From Chloroflexota bacterium (lineage in GTDB: Bacteria > Chloroflexota > Anaerolineae > Anaerolineales > UBA11858), in contig JABGRQ010000128.1 of the NCBI GenBank assembly GCA_018648225.1, positions 1 to 46,143 of the forward strand: 46,143 nt of DNA. The letters are read 5' to 3'. This document shows, in pieces, positions 15,254 to 23,883 of the stretch. The position numbers were made by a program, and so were the translations under genes. Position 1 is the first letter of the stretch. Each line of letters opens with the position of its first letter. The notes beneath the pieces are model-generated. The model had not been told where the DNA came from, did no database searches, and worked only from the letters and a program-made list of their open reading frames with translations.

Positions 15254-17413
15254 ATGGATATGCTTCGTGAGCTAAACCCACAACAACAACAGGCCGTGAC
15301 GGCGGGAACCGGTGCAATTTTAGTGCTGGCTGGCCCTGGTTCGGGAAAAACGCGTGTGCTTACGCAACGCATTGCTTATCTAATCGGGTATCTGGGCGTG
15401 CGCCCATACCATATTTTAGCTGTGACTTTTACGAATAAAGCCGCCCGCGAAATGGACGAACGCATCGGTAATTTGCTGGGCGAGCGCAATCGCGGGCTAA
15501 CTCTGGGAACCTTTCACTCCATCTGTGGGCGAATTTTACGGCGTGAGGCGCAGTACCTGCCCTTTGACCAGAATTATGTCATTTTCGATGCTGACGATCA
15601 GATCCGCGTTGTCAAACAAATCGTAAAAGACCTGAACCTGAACGACAAACTTTATCGTCCGCACGGTATTCACGGCTCGATTTCGCGCGCGAAAAACGAA
15701 TTGCTTTTCCCCGATGATTTTCCCGTGCAGACGTATCGTGATGAAGTTGTTAAACGAGTTTACGAGCGTTACCAAAAGGTATTGCTTGCTAGCAACGCCC
15801 TTGATTTTGACGATATGCTCCTGTGGACAGCATACCTGCTCGACCAGATGCCCGCGGTGCGCGAGCGTTACGCCCGCCGTTATGAGCATATTTTGGTGGA
15901 TGAGTTTCAAGATACGAATATGGTGCAATATACCCTATTGAAACAGCTGGCCTCCTTTCATCAGAATATTTTTGTCGTTGGCGATGCTGACCAATCCATA
16001 TATCGCTGGCGCGGCGCCGATTATCGCAACGTGCTGCGCTTTGAAGAAGATTACCCCGACTCGCAAGTCATTTTGCTGGAGCAAAATTACCGCTCGACAC
16101 AGACCATCCTCGACACAGCGATGGCGGTGATTGACCAGAATCCAAAACGCACGCCGAAGAAATTATTTACCGAGCGTGGCGACGGGCGCAAGATCACCCT
16201 GCGCGAACTTTATGATGACCGCGAGATGGCTGCATTTCTTGTAGGGCAAATTGCCAAAGATGTTGCCGCCCAGAAAAATCAGCCCGGCGATTTCGCGGTG
16301 ATGTACCGTACCAACGCTCAATCGCGTATTCTTGAAGAAGCCTTTCTAGCGGCTGCCCTTCCTTATAAATTGGTCGGCGCGCAGCGTTTCTACGGACGCC
16401 GCGAAGTTAAGGATGTGATTGCTTACCTGCGCCTGGTTTACAACCCGCGCGATGAGATCGGCCTGATGCGCGTTATCAATACGCCGCGCCGCGGTATTGG
16501 GGATAAAAGCATCCTTACACTGCGCACCTACGCTGGGCAGCAGAATCTCTCGCCGGGGGAAATTGTCTTGCAGATGGGGTTGCATCCTGACTCCGGGCAT
16601 AGTGAGGCGCTCCCCAACCGGGTGGCAACTTCCCTGGCCGGGTTTGGCAGACTCTTTTCGAGTTGGCACACGCAAAAGGATGATTTAACCCCGATGGGGT
16701 TGATGGACCTGATCCTCGGCGATATTGACTATCGCACCTACCTCGAAGATGGCACCGAAGAAGGCAAAGAACGCTGGGAAAATGTGATGGAATTGCGCCG
16801 TCTGGCCTCGGAGTACGAGAATCGCAGCCTGGAAGCGTTTCTTGAAAATATTGCCCTGGTGTCCGATCAGGATACCCTTGATGACAATAGCAATGTGCCC
16901 ACTTTATTGACTCTGCACGCCGCCAAAGGGCTGGAATTTCCGGTGGTTTTCATCGTTGGTCTGAATGATGGCACGTTGCCGCACATCCGCTCTTTTGAAG
17001 ACCCCGAAGCGATGCATGAGGAACGCCGTTTGTTGTATGTGGGTATCACTCGCGCCGAAGACCAATTGTATTTGCTCTACGCCCTCAACCGTTTTAACTA
17101 CGGCTATATGGAATCAGCCGACCCTTCCCGTTATCTGGAAGATATTCCTCTGGAGCTGGTCAGCGGCGCCCCCTCCCGTCAGAACTCAAACTATGGCGCG
17201 ATATTTCGACCGGAGCGATGGGACGATACCGAAGAGATGGAAAGCGTTGAGCAACAATATCATCCAGGCATGAACGTGAATCATGCCGCCTGGGGTGATG
17301 GCATGGTGCTCAACAGCAAGATCGAAGATCATGAAGAAATTGTAGATATTTTCTTCGAGAATGTTGGTCTGAAACGCGTGGTCGCGTCGCTGGCAAAGTT
17401 GGACATTAAATAA
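15254..17413 (+). CDS. pcrA: UvrD/PcrA/Rep-family superfamily 1 DNA helicase
   Basis: A 719-aa 3'-5' ATP-dependent helicase that acts in repair and replication restart. Motifs run in order: Q-motif LNPQQQQAV, motif I AGPGSGKT, motif Ia VTFTNKAAREM, motif II VDEFQDTN, motif III GDADQSIYRWRGAD, motif IV QNYRST, motif V TLHAAKGLEFPVVF, motif VI RRLLYVGITRAEDQLYLL. The C-terminal tail (HPGMNVNHAAWGDGMVL) resembles the PcrA Tudor-like RNA polymerase-binding tail. The start at 15254 (or 15260) is preferred over 15212, since the latter would lie upstream of the promoter. PcrA is the closest named family member, but the symbol is by similarity only. Confidence 0.92.
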   Translation: MDMLRELNPQQQQAVTAGTGAILVLAGPGSGKTRVLTQRIAYLIGYLGVRPYHILAVTFTNKAAREMDERIGNLLGERNRGLTLGTFHSICGRILRREAQYLPFDQNYVIFDADDQIRVVKQIVKDLNLNDKLYRPHGIHGSISRAKNELLFPDDFPVQTYRDEVVKRVYERYQKVLLASNALDFDDMLLWTAYLLDQMPAVRERYARRYEHILVDEFQDTNMVQYTLLKQLASFHQNIFVVGDADQSIYRWRGADYRNVLRFEEDYPDSQVILLEQNYRSTQTILDTAMAVIDQNPKRTPKKLFTERGDGRKITLRELYDDREMAAFLVGQIAKDVAAQKNQPGDFAVMYRTNAQSRILEEAFLAAALPYKLVGAQRFYGRREVKDVIAYLRLVYNPRDEIGLMRVINTPRRGIGDKSILTLRTYAGQQNLSPGEIVLQMGLHPDSGHSEALPNRVATSLAGFGRLFSSWHTQKDDLTPMGLMDLILGDIDYRTYLEDGTEEGKERWENVMELRRLASEYENRSLEAFLENIALVSDQDTLDDNSNVPTLLTLHAAKGLEFPVVFIVGLNDGTLPHIRSFEDPEAMHEERRLLYVGITRAEDQLYLLYALNRFNYGYMESADPSRYLEDIPLELVSGAPSRQNSNYGAIFRPERWDDTEEMESVEQQYHPGMNVNHAAWGDGMVLNSKIEDHEEIVDIFFENVGLKRVVASLAKLDIK

Positions 17414-17421
17414 CGTTTGAC

Positions 17422-17455
17422 CGTCAGGACGTTTAGACGTCTTGACGTCCTGACG
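17422..17455. repeat. palindromic repeat after the helicase gene
   Basis: CGTCAGGACGT (17422-17432) and ACGTCCTGACG (17445-17455) are perfect inverted arms around TTAGACGTCTTG, itself containing the palindrome AGACGTCT. Its right end supplies the -35 (CTGACG, 17450-17455) of the tsaE promoter. There is no T-run, so it is a weak terminator at best. Confidence 0.75.
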
Positions 17456-17478
17456 CAATCTCGAAATCCGTTTATAAT
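17450..17478 (+). promoter_or_regulatory. promoter of tsaE-tsaB
   Basis: CTGACG, 17-bp spacer, TATAAT (17473-17478). The start codon at 17488 is only 9 nt after the -10, giving a leader of about 1-4 nt and no room for a Shine-Dalgarno. Confidence 0.7.
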
Positions 17479-17487
17479 CAAAACGCC

Positions 17488-17988
17488 ATGCCCCCTGTCT
17501 TTTCTCCACACTCTTTTGAACTCATCAGCCGCAGCCCCGAGCAGACGCGGCGCGTAGGTATGCGTTTGGGCGCATTATTGCAGCCCGGCGACGTTGTTGG
17601 ACTGGTCGGCGACTTGGGTGCCGGGAAAACCACCATGATGCAGGGCATCGCCTCCGGGTGGGGTTCATCAGACCCGGTTTCCAGCCCGACTTTTGTATTG
17701 GTAAATATGTACCGCCGCCCGGATGAGCTGCGCTTCTACCATCTTGATGCTTATCGGCTGCGCGGCGCGTCGGATGCGGTTGACCTGGATTTAGAGAGTA
17801 TGTTCGAAGAAGGTCCGCTGGTGATTGAATGGGCCGACCGTATCGAAGCAGTGCTGCCTGAAGAGCGTATTTGGGTAGAGCTTGAGTGGCTGGATGAAAC
17901 TCGACGGCAATTGGTCTTTTCGGCGCACGGTGAGCATTGCCAGAAATTGCTGCGCCGTTTTCGCAATCAAGTTTTTGGAGTGGCCTGA
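17488..17988 (+). CDS. tsaE: tRNA threonylcarbamoyladenosine biosynthesis ATPase TsaE
   Basis: A 166-aa P-loop ATPase. It works with TsaB and TsaD to transfer the threonylcarbamoyl group to A37 of ANN-decoding tRNAs. GDLGAGKTT is the Walker A motif (about 43-51), SSPTFVLVN follows, and LYHLDAYRL-type RFYHLDAYRL and VIEWADRIE are standard family motifs. The gene ends in TGATG, overlapping the tsaB start. The near-leaderless promoter leaves no Shine-Dalgarno. TsaD is not in this window. Confidence 0.92.
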   Translation: MPPVFSPHSFELISRSPEQTRRVGMRLGALLQPGDVVGLVGDLGAGKTTMMQGIASGWGSSDPVSSPTFVLVNMYRRPDELRFYHLDAYRLRGASDAVDLDLESMFEEGPLVIEWADRIEAVLPEERIWVELEWLDETRRQLVFSAHGEHCQKLLRRFRNQVFGVA

Positions 17989-18656
17989 TGTTATTGGCAA
18001 TCGATACTTCTACGCGCATGGTGGGAATTGCGCTTTATGATGGCGCCAGCGTAATCGGCGAAATAGCCTGGGTCAGCCGAAGTTATCACACGGTAGAACT
18101 TGCTCCCGCAGTGCTGGATTTGCTCTCGAAGACCAAAACAAACCGCCAGGATTTGCAAGCCGTAGGTGTGGCGCTGGGGCCAGGGTCTTTTACTGCCTTG
18201 CGTATTGGTCTGGCTTTTGCCAAAGGGCTGGCACTCAGCCTGCATATCCCGGTGACTGGTGTGCCTTCTTTCGACGTTATGGCTGCCGCTCAGCCAGTGG
18301 TAGAGTCGGAGTTTGCCGCTGTGATCGAAGCTGGACGCAAGCGCATGGCTGTGGGTTGGTATCAGGCCGAGGCTGGGAAGTATCAACCTACAGGCCGGCT
18401 GGAGAATTTGACCATTGATGAGTTTGTGGCGATATTTGACCAGCCCACGCGCGTGGCCGGTGAGTTAAGCGCCGATTTACGGGGGCGTTTCCCCCTCGAG
18501 AATGAGAATGCCCGGTTGGCCTCCCCCGCGCAATCTATGCGCCGACCGGCTGTATTAGCAGAACTTGCCTGGGGGCGCTTGCAATCCGCCGCAGCGGACG
18601 ATCTCGCCATGCTATCCCCCATCTATCTCCATCACGGCGAACCGCTCCCCGGATGA
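17988..18656 (+). CDS. tsaB: tRNA threonylcarbamoyladenosine biosynthesis protein TsaB
   Basis: A 222-aa inactive ASKHA-fold paralogue of TsaD that scaffolds the TsaBDE complex. The N-terminus MLLAIDTSTRMVGIALYDG, then LAPAVLDLL and VALGPGSFTALRIGLAFAKG, are diagnostic. The start at 17988 shares one base with the tsaE stop (TGATG), so translation is coupled; a longer in-frame start at 17937 lies inside tsaE and is rejected. Confidence 0.92.
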   Translation: MLLAIDTSTRMVGIALYDGASVIGEIAWVSRSYHTVELAPAVLDLLSKTKTNRQDLQAVGVALGPGSFTALRIGLAFAKGLALSLHIPVTGVPSFDVMAAAQPVVESEFAAVIEAGRKRMAVGWYQAEAGKYQPTGRLENLTIDEFVAIFDQPTRVAGELSADLRGRFPLENENARLASPAQSMRRPAVLAELAWGRLQSAAADDLAMLSPIYLHHGEPLPG

Positions 18657-18694
18657 TGCACTGTGTGGTTTAATTGGGCTTCAAAAAAATCTAA

Positions 18695-18754
18695 ACCACG
18701 AAGGACACTAAGATGCGCGAAGATTTATGTGTGTCTTAGTGTTCTTCGTGGTAA
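18695..18754. repeat. long inverted repeat ('accacgaaggacac' type)
   Basis: ACCACGAAGGACACTAAGA and its near-complement TCTTAGTGTTCTTCGTGGT (one mismatch) flank a short loop in the tsaB-dehydrogenase gap. It is of the class of short repeats common in environmental genomes. It could form a stable RNA hairpin, but a T-run is missing. Confidence 0.75.
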
Positions 18755-18793
18755 AAAACGTTTGTTCCGGCATTGCCGGGCTAGGAAAGACAA

Positions 18794-20110
18794 ATGGATA
18801 CCAAAAACCAACTGATTGAAAAACTTGAGAACAAAACCGCAAAAATTGCTGTATTAGGTTTGGGCTATGTTGGCCTGCCTTTTGCCACCGTGTTTGCGGA
18901 AGCCGGATTCAATGTGATTGGTATTGATCCCGATGAGCGCAAAATTGAGAAGCTCAAACAAGGCGAGAGCTATATTCAAGATGTGCCCACTGAATTGGTT
19001 GCTCAACTCGTAAAAATGGGCAGGCTTGAAGCCACCACCGATTTCGCCGCGCTCACCGAAGCCGATGCCGTCAGCATATGTGTGCCCACGCCATTGCGCA
19101 AAACCGGTGACCCTGATCTCTCGTTTATTCTCTCCGTGACTACGGAGCTTGCCAAATACATGCACCCTGGCATGGTTGTGGTACTCGAATCGACCACCTA
19201 CCCTGGCACCACGCGTGAAATTCTGTTGCCACAGTTGGGAGATGATACCGATTTGGTCGTTGGGGAAGACTTCTTCCTGGCATTTTCGCCCGAACGAGTG
19301 GACCCTGGTCGAGAAGACTGGACGACCATCAACACCCCTAAGGTGATCGGTGGTATCACCGAGGCTTGTTCCGAAGTTTCGGCCACCTGGTACCGCGGCG
19401 CGCTGGAGACCGTTGTCTCCGTCACATCCTCCGAAGTTGCCGAGATGGCGAAGCTGCTCGAAAACACCTTCCGCATGATTAACATCGGCCTGGTCAACGA
19501 AATGGCCGTGATGTGTGATCGTCTTGGCATTGATGTCTGGGAAGTGATTGACGCTGCGGCGACCAAGCCCTTTGGTTTTATGAAATTCACCCCCGGGCCG
19601 GGTCTGGGCGGCCACTGCATTCCCATTGATCCACTCTATCTCTCTTGGAAGTTGCGCTCATTGAACTACACTGCCCGTTTCATCGAACTGGCCTCCGAGA
19701 TCAACCTGGGGATGCCGCGTTATGTGACACGCAAGGTTCAAGATGCCCTCAACGAGCAGAGAAAATCGTTAAATGGCAGCAAAATCCTGGTTCTGGGTGT
19801 GGCCTACAAGCCCGATATTGACGATCTGCGTGAATCTCCGGCGCTGGATGTGATCGGCCTGTTAGAGCAGAGCGGCGCTGAAGTCAGTTTCCACGATCCA
19901 TATATCCCGTCCATCAAAGAAGAAGAGTTTGAACTTCAAAGTGTCCCCGATTTGATGTCCGCAGTGAAAGCGGCCGATTGTGTCGTGATTATCACCAATC
20001 ACAGCGACTACGTATATGCTGAGATTTTGGAAACCGCCAAATGTATTGTCGATACTCGCAACGCTCTGGGCAGTGCGGCGCGTGGTAATCCTAAAGTTTT
20101 TCGTTTGTAG
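18794..20110 (+). CDS. nucleotide-sugar (UDP-hexose) 6-dehydrogenase
   Basis: A 438-aa NAD-dependent enzyme of the UDP-glucose/GDP-mannose dehydrogenase family, oxidising a nucleotide sugar to its uronic acid for cell-surface polysaccharide. It has the Rossmann motif GLGYVGLP (22-29), ESTTYPGTT (132-140), the helical middle domain NTFRMINIGLVNEMAVM, the catalytic Cys275 in GLGGHCIPIDP, and a C-terminal domain with VLGVAYKPDIDDLRESPA. The sequence resembles the WbpA/WecC-type UDP-HexNAc dehydrogenases more than UDP-glucose dehydrogenases, but the substrate cannot be settled. It opens the polysaccharide cluster. Confidence 0.88.
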   Translation: MDTKNQLIEKLENKTAKIAVLGLGYVGLPFATVFAEAGFNVIGIDPDERKIEKLKQGESYIQDVPTELVAQLVKMGRLEATTDFAALTEADAVSICVPTPLRKTGDPDLSFILSVTTELAKYMHPGMVVVLESTTYPGTTREILLPQLGDDTDLVVGEDFFLAFSPERVDPGREDWTTINTPKVIGGITEACSEVSATWYRGALETVVSVTSSEVAEMAKLLENTFRMINIGLVNEMAVMCDRLGIDVWEVIDAAATKPFGFMKFTPGPGLGGHCIPIDPLYLSWKLRSLNYTARFIELASEINLGMPRYVTRKVQDALNEQRKSLNGSKILVLGVAYKPDIDDLRESPALDVIGLLEQSGAEVSFHDPYIPSIKEEEFELQSVPDLMSAVKAADCVVIITNHSDYVYAEILETAKCIVDTRNALGSAARGNPKVFRL

Positions 20111-20119
20111 ATTATATAG

Positions 20120-20204
20120 ACGGATGACGGGGACGGAAGACTGCCTCTATCCTGAGCGTGTCGAAGGATGCCCGGTTTTCTGTCTCCCGTCCTTTGTCTT
20201 AACA
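20120..20204. repeat. composite intergenic repeat
   Basis: The stretch contains an imperfect inverted repeat with GACGGATGACGGGGACGG on the left and TCTGTCTCCCGTCCTTTGTC on the right. Embedded in it is the dispersed CCTGAGCG...CGAAGGATG motif (20148-20170). It occupies most of the dehydrogenase-epimerase gap. Confidence 0.6.
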
Positions 20205-20215
20205 TAGGAACCTGT

Positions 20216-21199
20216 ATGCCAAATAACTATCTCATCACCGGAGTTGCCGGTTTTATTGCCTCCCGCGTTGCCGAAATGCTGCTCGATGCCGGGCATACCG
20301 TCGTCGGTGTGGACAATTTGAACGACGCCTACGATGTGCGTATGAAGGATTATCGACTAGAGTGTCTTCAGGGCAAAAAAAGTTTTCAGTTTATTCATCT
20401 TGATATTTCCGACAAGCAAATTCTGGAAACGCTCACTCGTCCCAATATTCCAACGTTTGATGCGGTGATTAACCTGGCTGCCCGCGCCGGTGTGCGCGCT
20501 AGCGTCGAAGATCCCTGGGTGTATGTTGATACGAATATGACCGGCACGCTCAACTTGCTGGAATTGTGCAATCGCACCGGAGTGCCCAAATTTATTTTGG
20601 CATCTACATCCAGTATCTATGGCGGTGAAGCACCCCTGCCCACCCCGGAAACCGCTTCTAGCGACCTCCCCTTACAGGCCTATGCCGCCAGTAAAAAAGG
20701 CGCCGAAGCGATGGCACACGCCTACCATTACCTCAATGGGTTGGATGTCTCCATCGTGCGCTATTTCACCGTCTATGGTCCGGCAGGCCGCCCGGATATG
20801 TCTATGTTTCGTTTTGCCAAGTGGATCAGCGAGGGCATTCCTTTGCGCGTCAACGGCGATGGCGAACAATCGCGCGGTTTCACTTATGTAGATGATATCG
20901 CCCGCGGCACGATCCAGGCGCTCAAACCGGTGGGCTACGAGATTATCAACCTGGGCGGACATGAGAATATCACTATCAACGCCCTGATTGCCATTATGGA
21001 AGAAATGATTGGCCGCGAAGCGCAGATTACTTATCACCCCCTGCACCCCGCCGATGCGCTGGCGAATCGGGCAGATGTCAGCAAGGCCGGTCAATTGCTC
21101 GGTTGGGAGCCGCAGGTTTCATTGCGCGAGGGCATTGCTCGCCTGATCGAATGGTACAACGAAAATCGCGAGTGGGCGCGCGAAATCGATACTGATTGA
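20216..21199 (+). CDS. NAD-dependent nucleotide-sugar epimerase/dehydratase
   Basis: A 327-aa extended short-chain dehydrogenase of the UDP-glucuronate/UDP-glucose 4-epimerase type. The dinucleotide motif reads GVAGFIAS (the third Gly is replaced by Ala), and the active site has STSSIYG (S132/S133) with Y156 and K160 in YAASKKG. RAGVRASVEDPWVYVDTN resembles the GalE/Gla family substrate region. The start at 20216 has AGGA upstream; the longer frame starting at 20168 runs through the repeat and is rejected. With the uronic-acid-forming dehydrogenase next door, UDP-uronate 4-epimerisation is the natural guess, but it is inference. Confidence 0.85.
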   Translation: MPNNYLITGVAGFIASRVAEMLLDAGHTVVGVDNLNDAYDVRMKDYRLECLQGKKSFQFIHLDISDKQILETLTRPNIPTFDAVINLAARAGVRASVEDPWVYVDTNMTGTLNLLELCNRTGVPKFILASTSSIYGGEAPLPTPETASSDLPLQAYAASKKGAEAMAHAYHYLNGLDVSIVRYFTVYGPAGRPDMSMFRFAKWISEGIPLRVNGDGEQSRGFTYVDDIARGTIQALKPVGYEIINLGGHENITINALIAIMEEMIGREAQITYHPLHPADALANRADVSKAGQLLGWEPQVSLREGIARLIEWYNENREWAREIDTD

Positions 21200-21258
21200 C
21201 GGAAGACGGACGACGGGTGACCGAGTTTTAACTCGCCCAGTCTTCCGTCCTTCGTCTT
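21198..21258. repeat. imperfect palindrome before the flippase gene
   Basis: GACGGAAGACGGACGACGGG on the left pairs with the right half ending CAGTCTTCCGTCCTTCGTC, with mismatches. The loop region is CGAGTTTTAACTCG. It ends 7 nt before the flippase start codon. Confidence 0.6.
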
Positions 21259-21265
21259 TATTCCC

Positions 21266-22612
21266 ATGCCCACCAAAATCTCCAACATCACCTCCCGTTT
21301 GCTCGAAAACGAACTTCTCAGCCGGATTATTAAAAATGCCGGCTATTTGCTCAGTGCTACCGGACTTTCTGCCGGAATGAGCGTTTTTCAGAGCATCTTT
21401 GCCGCCCGCTTGCTGGGTCCGGCGAATTTCGGTATTCTGGGGGCTATCACGCAATTTACCAGTGTAGCCAACCGCTTTGCGTCCTTCCGTATGAACGAGT
21501 TGGTTGTGCGCTATGTGGGGAAGTATCAGGAAGATGGCGACCTCCCTCGGGCGGCGGCAGTCTTCAAAATGGCAACCCTCCTCGAGATCAGCGGTTCGCT
21601 GATTGCGCTGGCGCTCATCTGGGGGTTGGCACCCCTCGGGGCGCAGTATTTCGCCCAGGATGCCAATCTGGCGCGCTGGTTTCAACTCTATGGCCTAATC
21701 ATCTTTGCCAATTTTATCTTCGAGACCGCCAGCGGGTTACTGCAAATCTTCGATCGTTTTCGTATCATTGCCGCCGCTACCGTTGCCCAAAGCGCTATAA
21801 CGCTGGTTTTGATTCTTGGCATCTTCATTGCCAAAGGTGATCTTGCTGCGGTAATTATTGCCTATATGATCGGTAAGATCGCTTACTCGCTTTCTATCAG
21901 TACCGCCGCGTTGTTTGAAGCTAGCCGTAATTGGGGTTCGGCGTGGTGGCGCACGCCATTGGGTATACTTAAATCCGAGCGGCGTAGTTTACTGACCTTT
22001 GCCTTCAGCACCAATCTGAGCAGCACCGTCAGTCTGATCGCCAAAGATAGCGAAGTGCTGTGGGTTTCGGCCTTTTTAGGCCCGACGCAGGCAGGATTTT
22101 ATAAAACTGCTCTGGCAATCACCAATCTGCTCCAACTCCCCGTCAGTCCGTTACCCAAAGCCACTTACCCGGAACTGGCGCGTGAGATTGCCCGTCGCAA
22201 TTGGGAAAATGTGCGCTACGTACTGCGCCAGGGATCGCGTCTGGCTGCGATTTACTCGATCCCGGTGACACTGGGTTTGATCGTTTTTGGTAAGTGGATT
22301 CTTGAAATTAGCTACGGCGCGCAATACCTGCCCGCCTATCCGGCGCTGGTGGTGCTGGCATTGGGCTTCACATTTGTTAATATTTTCTATTGGAACCGTG
22401 TCGCGCTGCTTTCGTTGTCTCGCCCGGTTTTTCCCACGGTGATTAATACTATTGGCATGATCTTAAAAGTGACCACCATTTTCTGGCTGGCTGAACGCTT
22501 TGGCGCCCTGGCCTTCGCCGGTTTGCTGATTGCCTACTATGTGTTCACCAACGGGGCGGCGGTGCTGCGCGTCTTCGCCGATTTGCGCACGCGCCCTCAA
22601 AGGGCGGCATGA
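21266..22612 (+). CDS. Wzx-type polysaccharide flippase
   Basis: A 448-aa membrane protein of the MATE-like/polysaccharide transporter group (oligosaccharide flippases). It has roughly 12 hydrophobic helices. The N-terminal region (NAGYLLSATGLSAGMSVFQS, then LLGPANFGILGAITQF) is typical of Wzx/RfbX, and TLGLIVFGKWILEISYG marks the second half. It should flip the undecaprenol-linked repeat unit to the outer face. The start at 21266 has no clear Shine-Dalgarno. Its 3' end abuts the composite repeat at 22626-22730. Confidence 0.85.
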   Translation: MPTKISNITSRLLENELLSRIIKNAGYLLSATGLSAGMSVFQSIFAARLLGPANFGILGAITQFTSVANRFASFRMNELVVRYVGKYQEDGDLPRAAAVFKMATLLEISGSLIALALIWGLAPLGAQYFAQDANLARWFQLYGLIIFANFIFETASGLLQIFDRFRIIAAATVAQSAITLVLILGIFIAKGDLAAVIIAYMIGKIAYSLSISTAALFEASRNWGSAWWRTPLGILKSERRSLLTFAFSTNLSSTVSLIAKDSEVLWVSAFLGPTQAGFYKTALAITNLLQLPVSPLPKATYPELAREIARRNWENVRYVLRQGSRLAAIYSIPVTLGLIVFGKWILEISYGAQYLPAYPALVVLALGFTFVNIFYWNRVALLSLSRPVFPTVINTIGMILKVTTIFWLAERFGALAFAGLLIAYYVFTNGAAVLRVFADLRTRPQRAA

Positions 22613-22625
22613 TGAGTTGTTGGCG

Positions 22626-22730
22626 GCCCTCACCCCCTCTCCCAATTTGGGGAGAGGGGAGCCGGTTATGTATGCAACGAGCATCCTCCCCCTCTCCTGT
22701 TTTTGGGAGAGGGGGCCAGGGGGTGAGGGC
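22626..22730. repeat. composite palindromic element with two hairpins
   Basis: The outer arms GCCCTCACCCCCT (22626-22638) and AGGGGGTGAGGGC (22718-22730) are a perfect 13-bp inverted repeat. Inside are two hairpins, CCCCTCTCCC paired to GGGGAGAGGGG and CCCCTCTCC paired to GGGAGAGGGG. The right arm lies just before the GT4 start codon and supplies a purine-rich GTGAGGG where a Shine-Dalgarno should be. It shares its CCCCTCACCCC core with the copy inside uvrA. Confidence 0.85.
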
Positions 22731-22733
22731 TTC

Positions 22734-23861
22734 ATGAAAATCGTACTCATCGCCCCCACCTATTTACCATCTCGTCGCGCCAATACCATTCAGACGATGA
22801 AAATGGCGCAAGCATTCACCGCCTTAGGGCATACCGTGCAGGTGGTTGTGCCGCAGAACCGTGCCGACCATCAACCTGCATCATGGGATGATCTGGCGCA
22901 GCACTACGGTTTGCAGCAGCGTTTCGCCGTGGATTGGTTGCCCGTCAATCCACGCTTTCGCAGCTATGATTACGGCTTCAAGGCTGTGCAGTACGCCCGA
23001 CGTCAGAAAGCTGATTTAATTTTCACGCGTTTGCCACAGGCCGCGGCTATCGCCAGTTCATTGGGGATGGATACCATCTTCGAGATTCACGATCTACCGC
23101 GTGGGACGCTTGCCCCGTGGCTTTTGCGCCGGTTCCTGAGCGGAAATGGCGCGCGCCGCCTGGTGGTGATCACTGAATCCCTGAGAGAAGCCATAACCCA
23201 GGCAATCGTAACGCTGCCCGAGGCTCCCTTCACGCTCATCGCTCCCGATGGCGTAGACCTGGCTCGTTACGCCGATCTGCTCGACCCCCCCGATGCTCGC
23301 GCTCAACTCTCACTTCCACAGCGCTTTACAGTGGGTTATACCGGGCATCTCTACGCCGGACGCGGCGGAGAGATGCTCCTCAAGCTGGCTAAACAACTGC
23401 CTGAGATTAATTTCCTGTTGGTTGGCGGCATTCAAGATGACGTGACTCGTCTGCGTGATGCTGCCGCTGAACTTGGCAATCTCACCCTGACCGGTTTCGT
23501 CCCCAACGCAGAATTGCCGCTTTATCAGGCGGCTTGTGATGCCCTGCTGATGCCCTATCAACGGCGTGTGGCGGCCTCTTCTGGCGGCGATATTGCTCGT
23601 TACCTTAGCCCGATGAAACTTTTCGAATATCTGGCCTGTGGACGCGTCATCCTTTCCAGCGATTTGCCAGTATTACGTGAAATTCTCAACGAGAACAACG
23701 CCCTGCTGCTCCCCCCGGATGATGTGAATGTCTGGGCTGAAGCCCTGCGCGCACTTGCTGCCGATCCTGCTCTCAGGGATAAATTGGCTACACAATCTCG
23801 CCGCGATGCCCAACAATATGACTGGAACATCCGCGCCGCCCTCATTCTGGCAAACCTTTAA
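22734..23861 (+). CDS. GT4-type glycosyltransferase
   Basis: A 375-aa cytoplasmic GT-B glycosyltransferase. The N-terminal domain begins MKIVLIAPTYLPSRRANTIQ, GYTGHLYAGRG marks the start of the second Rossmann domain, and LPLYQAACDALLMP and SPMKLFEYLACGRVIL form the donor-binding end. The ATG at 22734 is preferred because the preceding 68 in-frame codons translate the repeat element into low-complexity peptide. The sugar donor and acceptor are unknown. It belongs to the polysaccharide cluster. Confidence 0.85.
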   Translation: MKIVLIAPTYLPSRRANTIQTMKMAQAFTALGHTVQVVVPQNRADHQPASWDDLAQHYGLQQRFAVDWLPVNPRFRSYDYGFKAVQYARRQKADLIFTRLPQAAAIASSLGMDTIFEIHDLPRGTLAPWLLRRFLSGNGARRLVVITESLREAITQAIVTLPEAPFTLIAPDGVDLARYADLLDPPDARAQLSLPQRFTVGYTGHLYAGRGGEMLLKLAKQLPEINFLLVGGIQDDVTRLRDAAAELGNLTLTGFVPNAELPLYQAACDALLMPYQRRVAASSGGDIARYLSPMKLFEYLACGRVILSSDLPVLREILNENNALLLPPDDVNVWAEALRALAADPALRDKLATQSRRDAQQYDWNIRAALILANL

Positions 23862-23883
23862 CCTGCAAACCTGTCCACCCTGT

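Noticed and set aside
15184-15372. N-terminal extension of holB to 15372
   Set aside because: The extra residues are Cys/Pro-rich, overlap the helicase start and promoters, and lack HolB similarity.
18854-19615. 253-aa open frame antisense to the nucleotide-sugar dehydrogenase
   Set aside because: Full overlap with a firmly identified gene; His/Gly-rich shadow sequence.
22530-22733. N-terminal extension of the GT4 gene
   Set aside because: It overlaps the flippase end and translates the repeat element; the GT-B fold starts at 22734.
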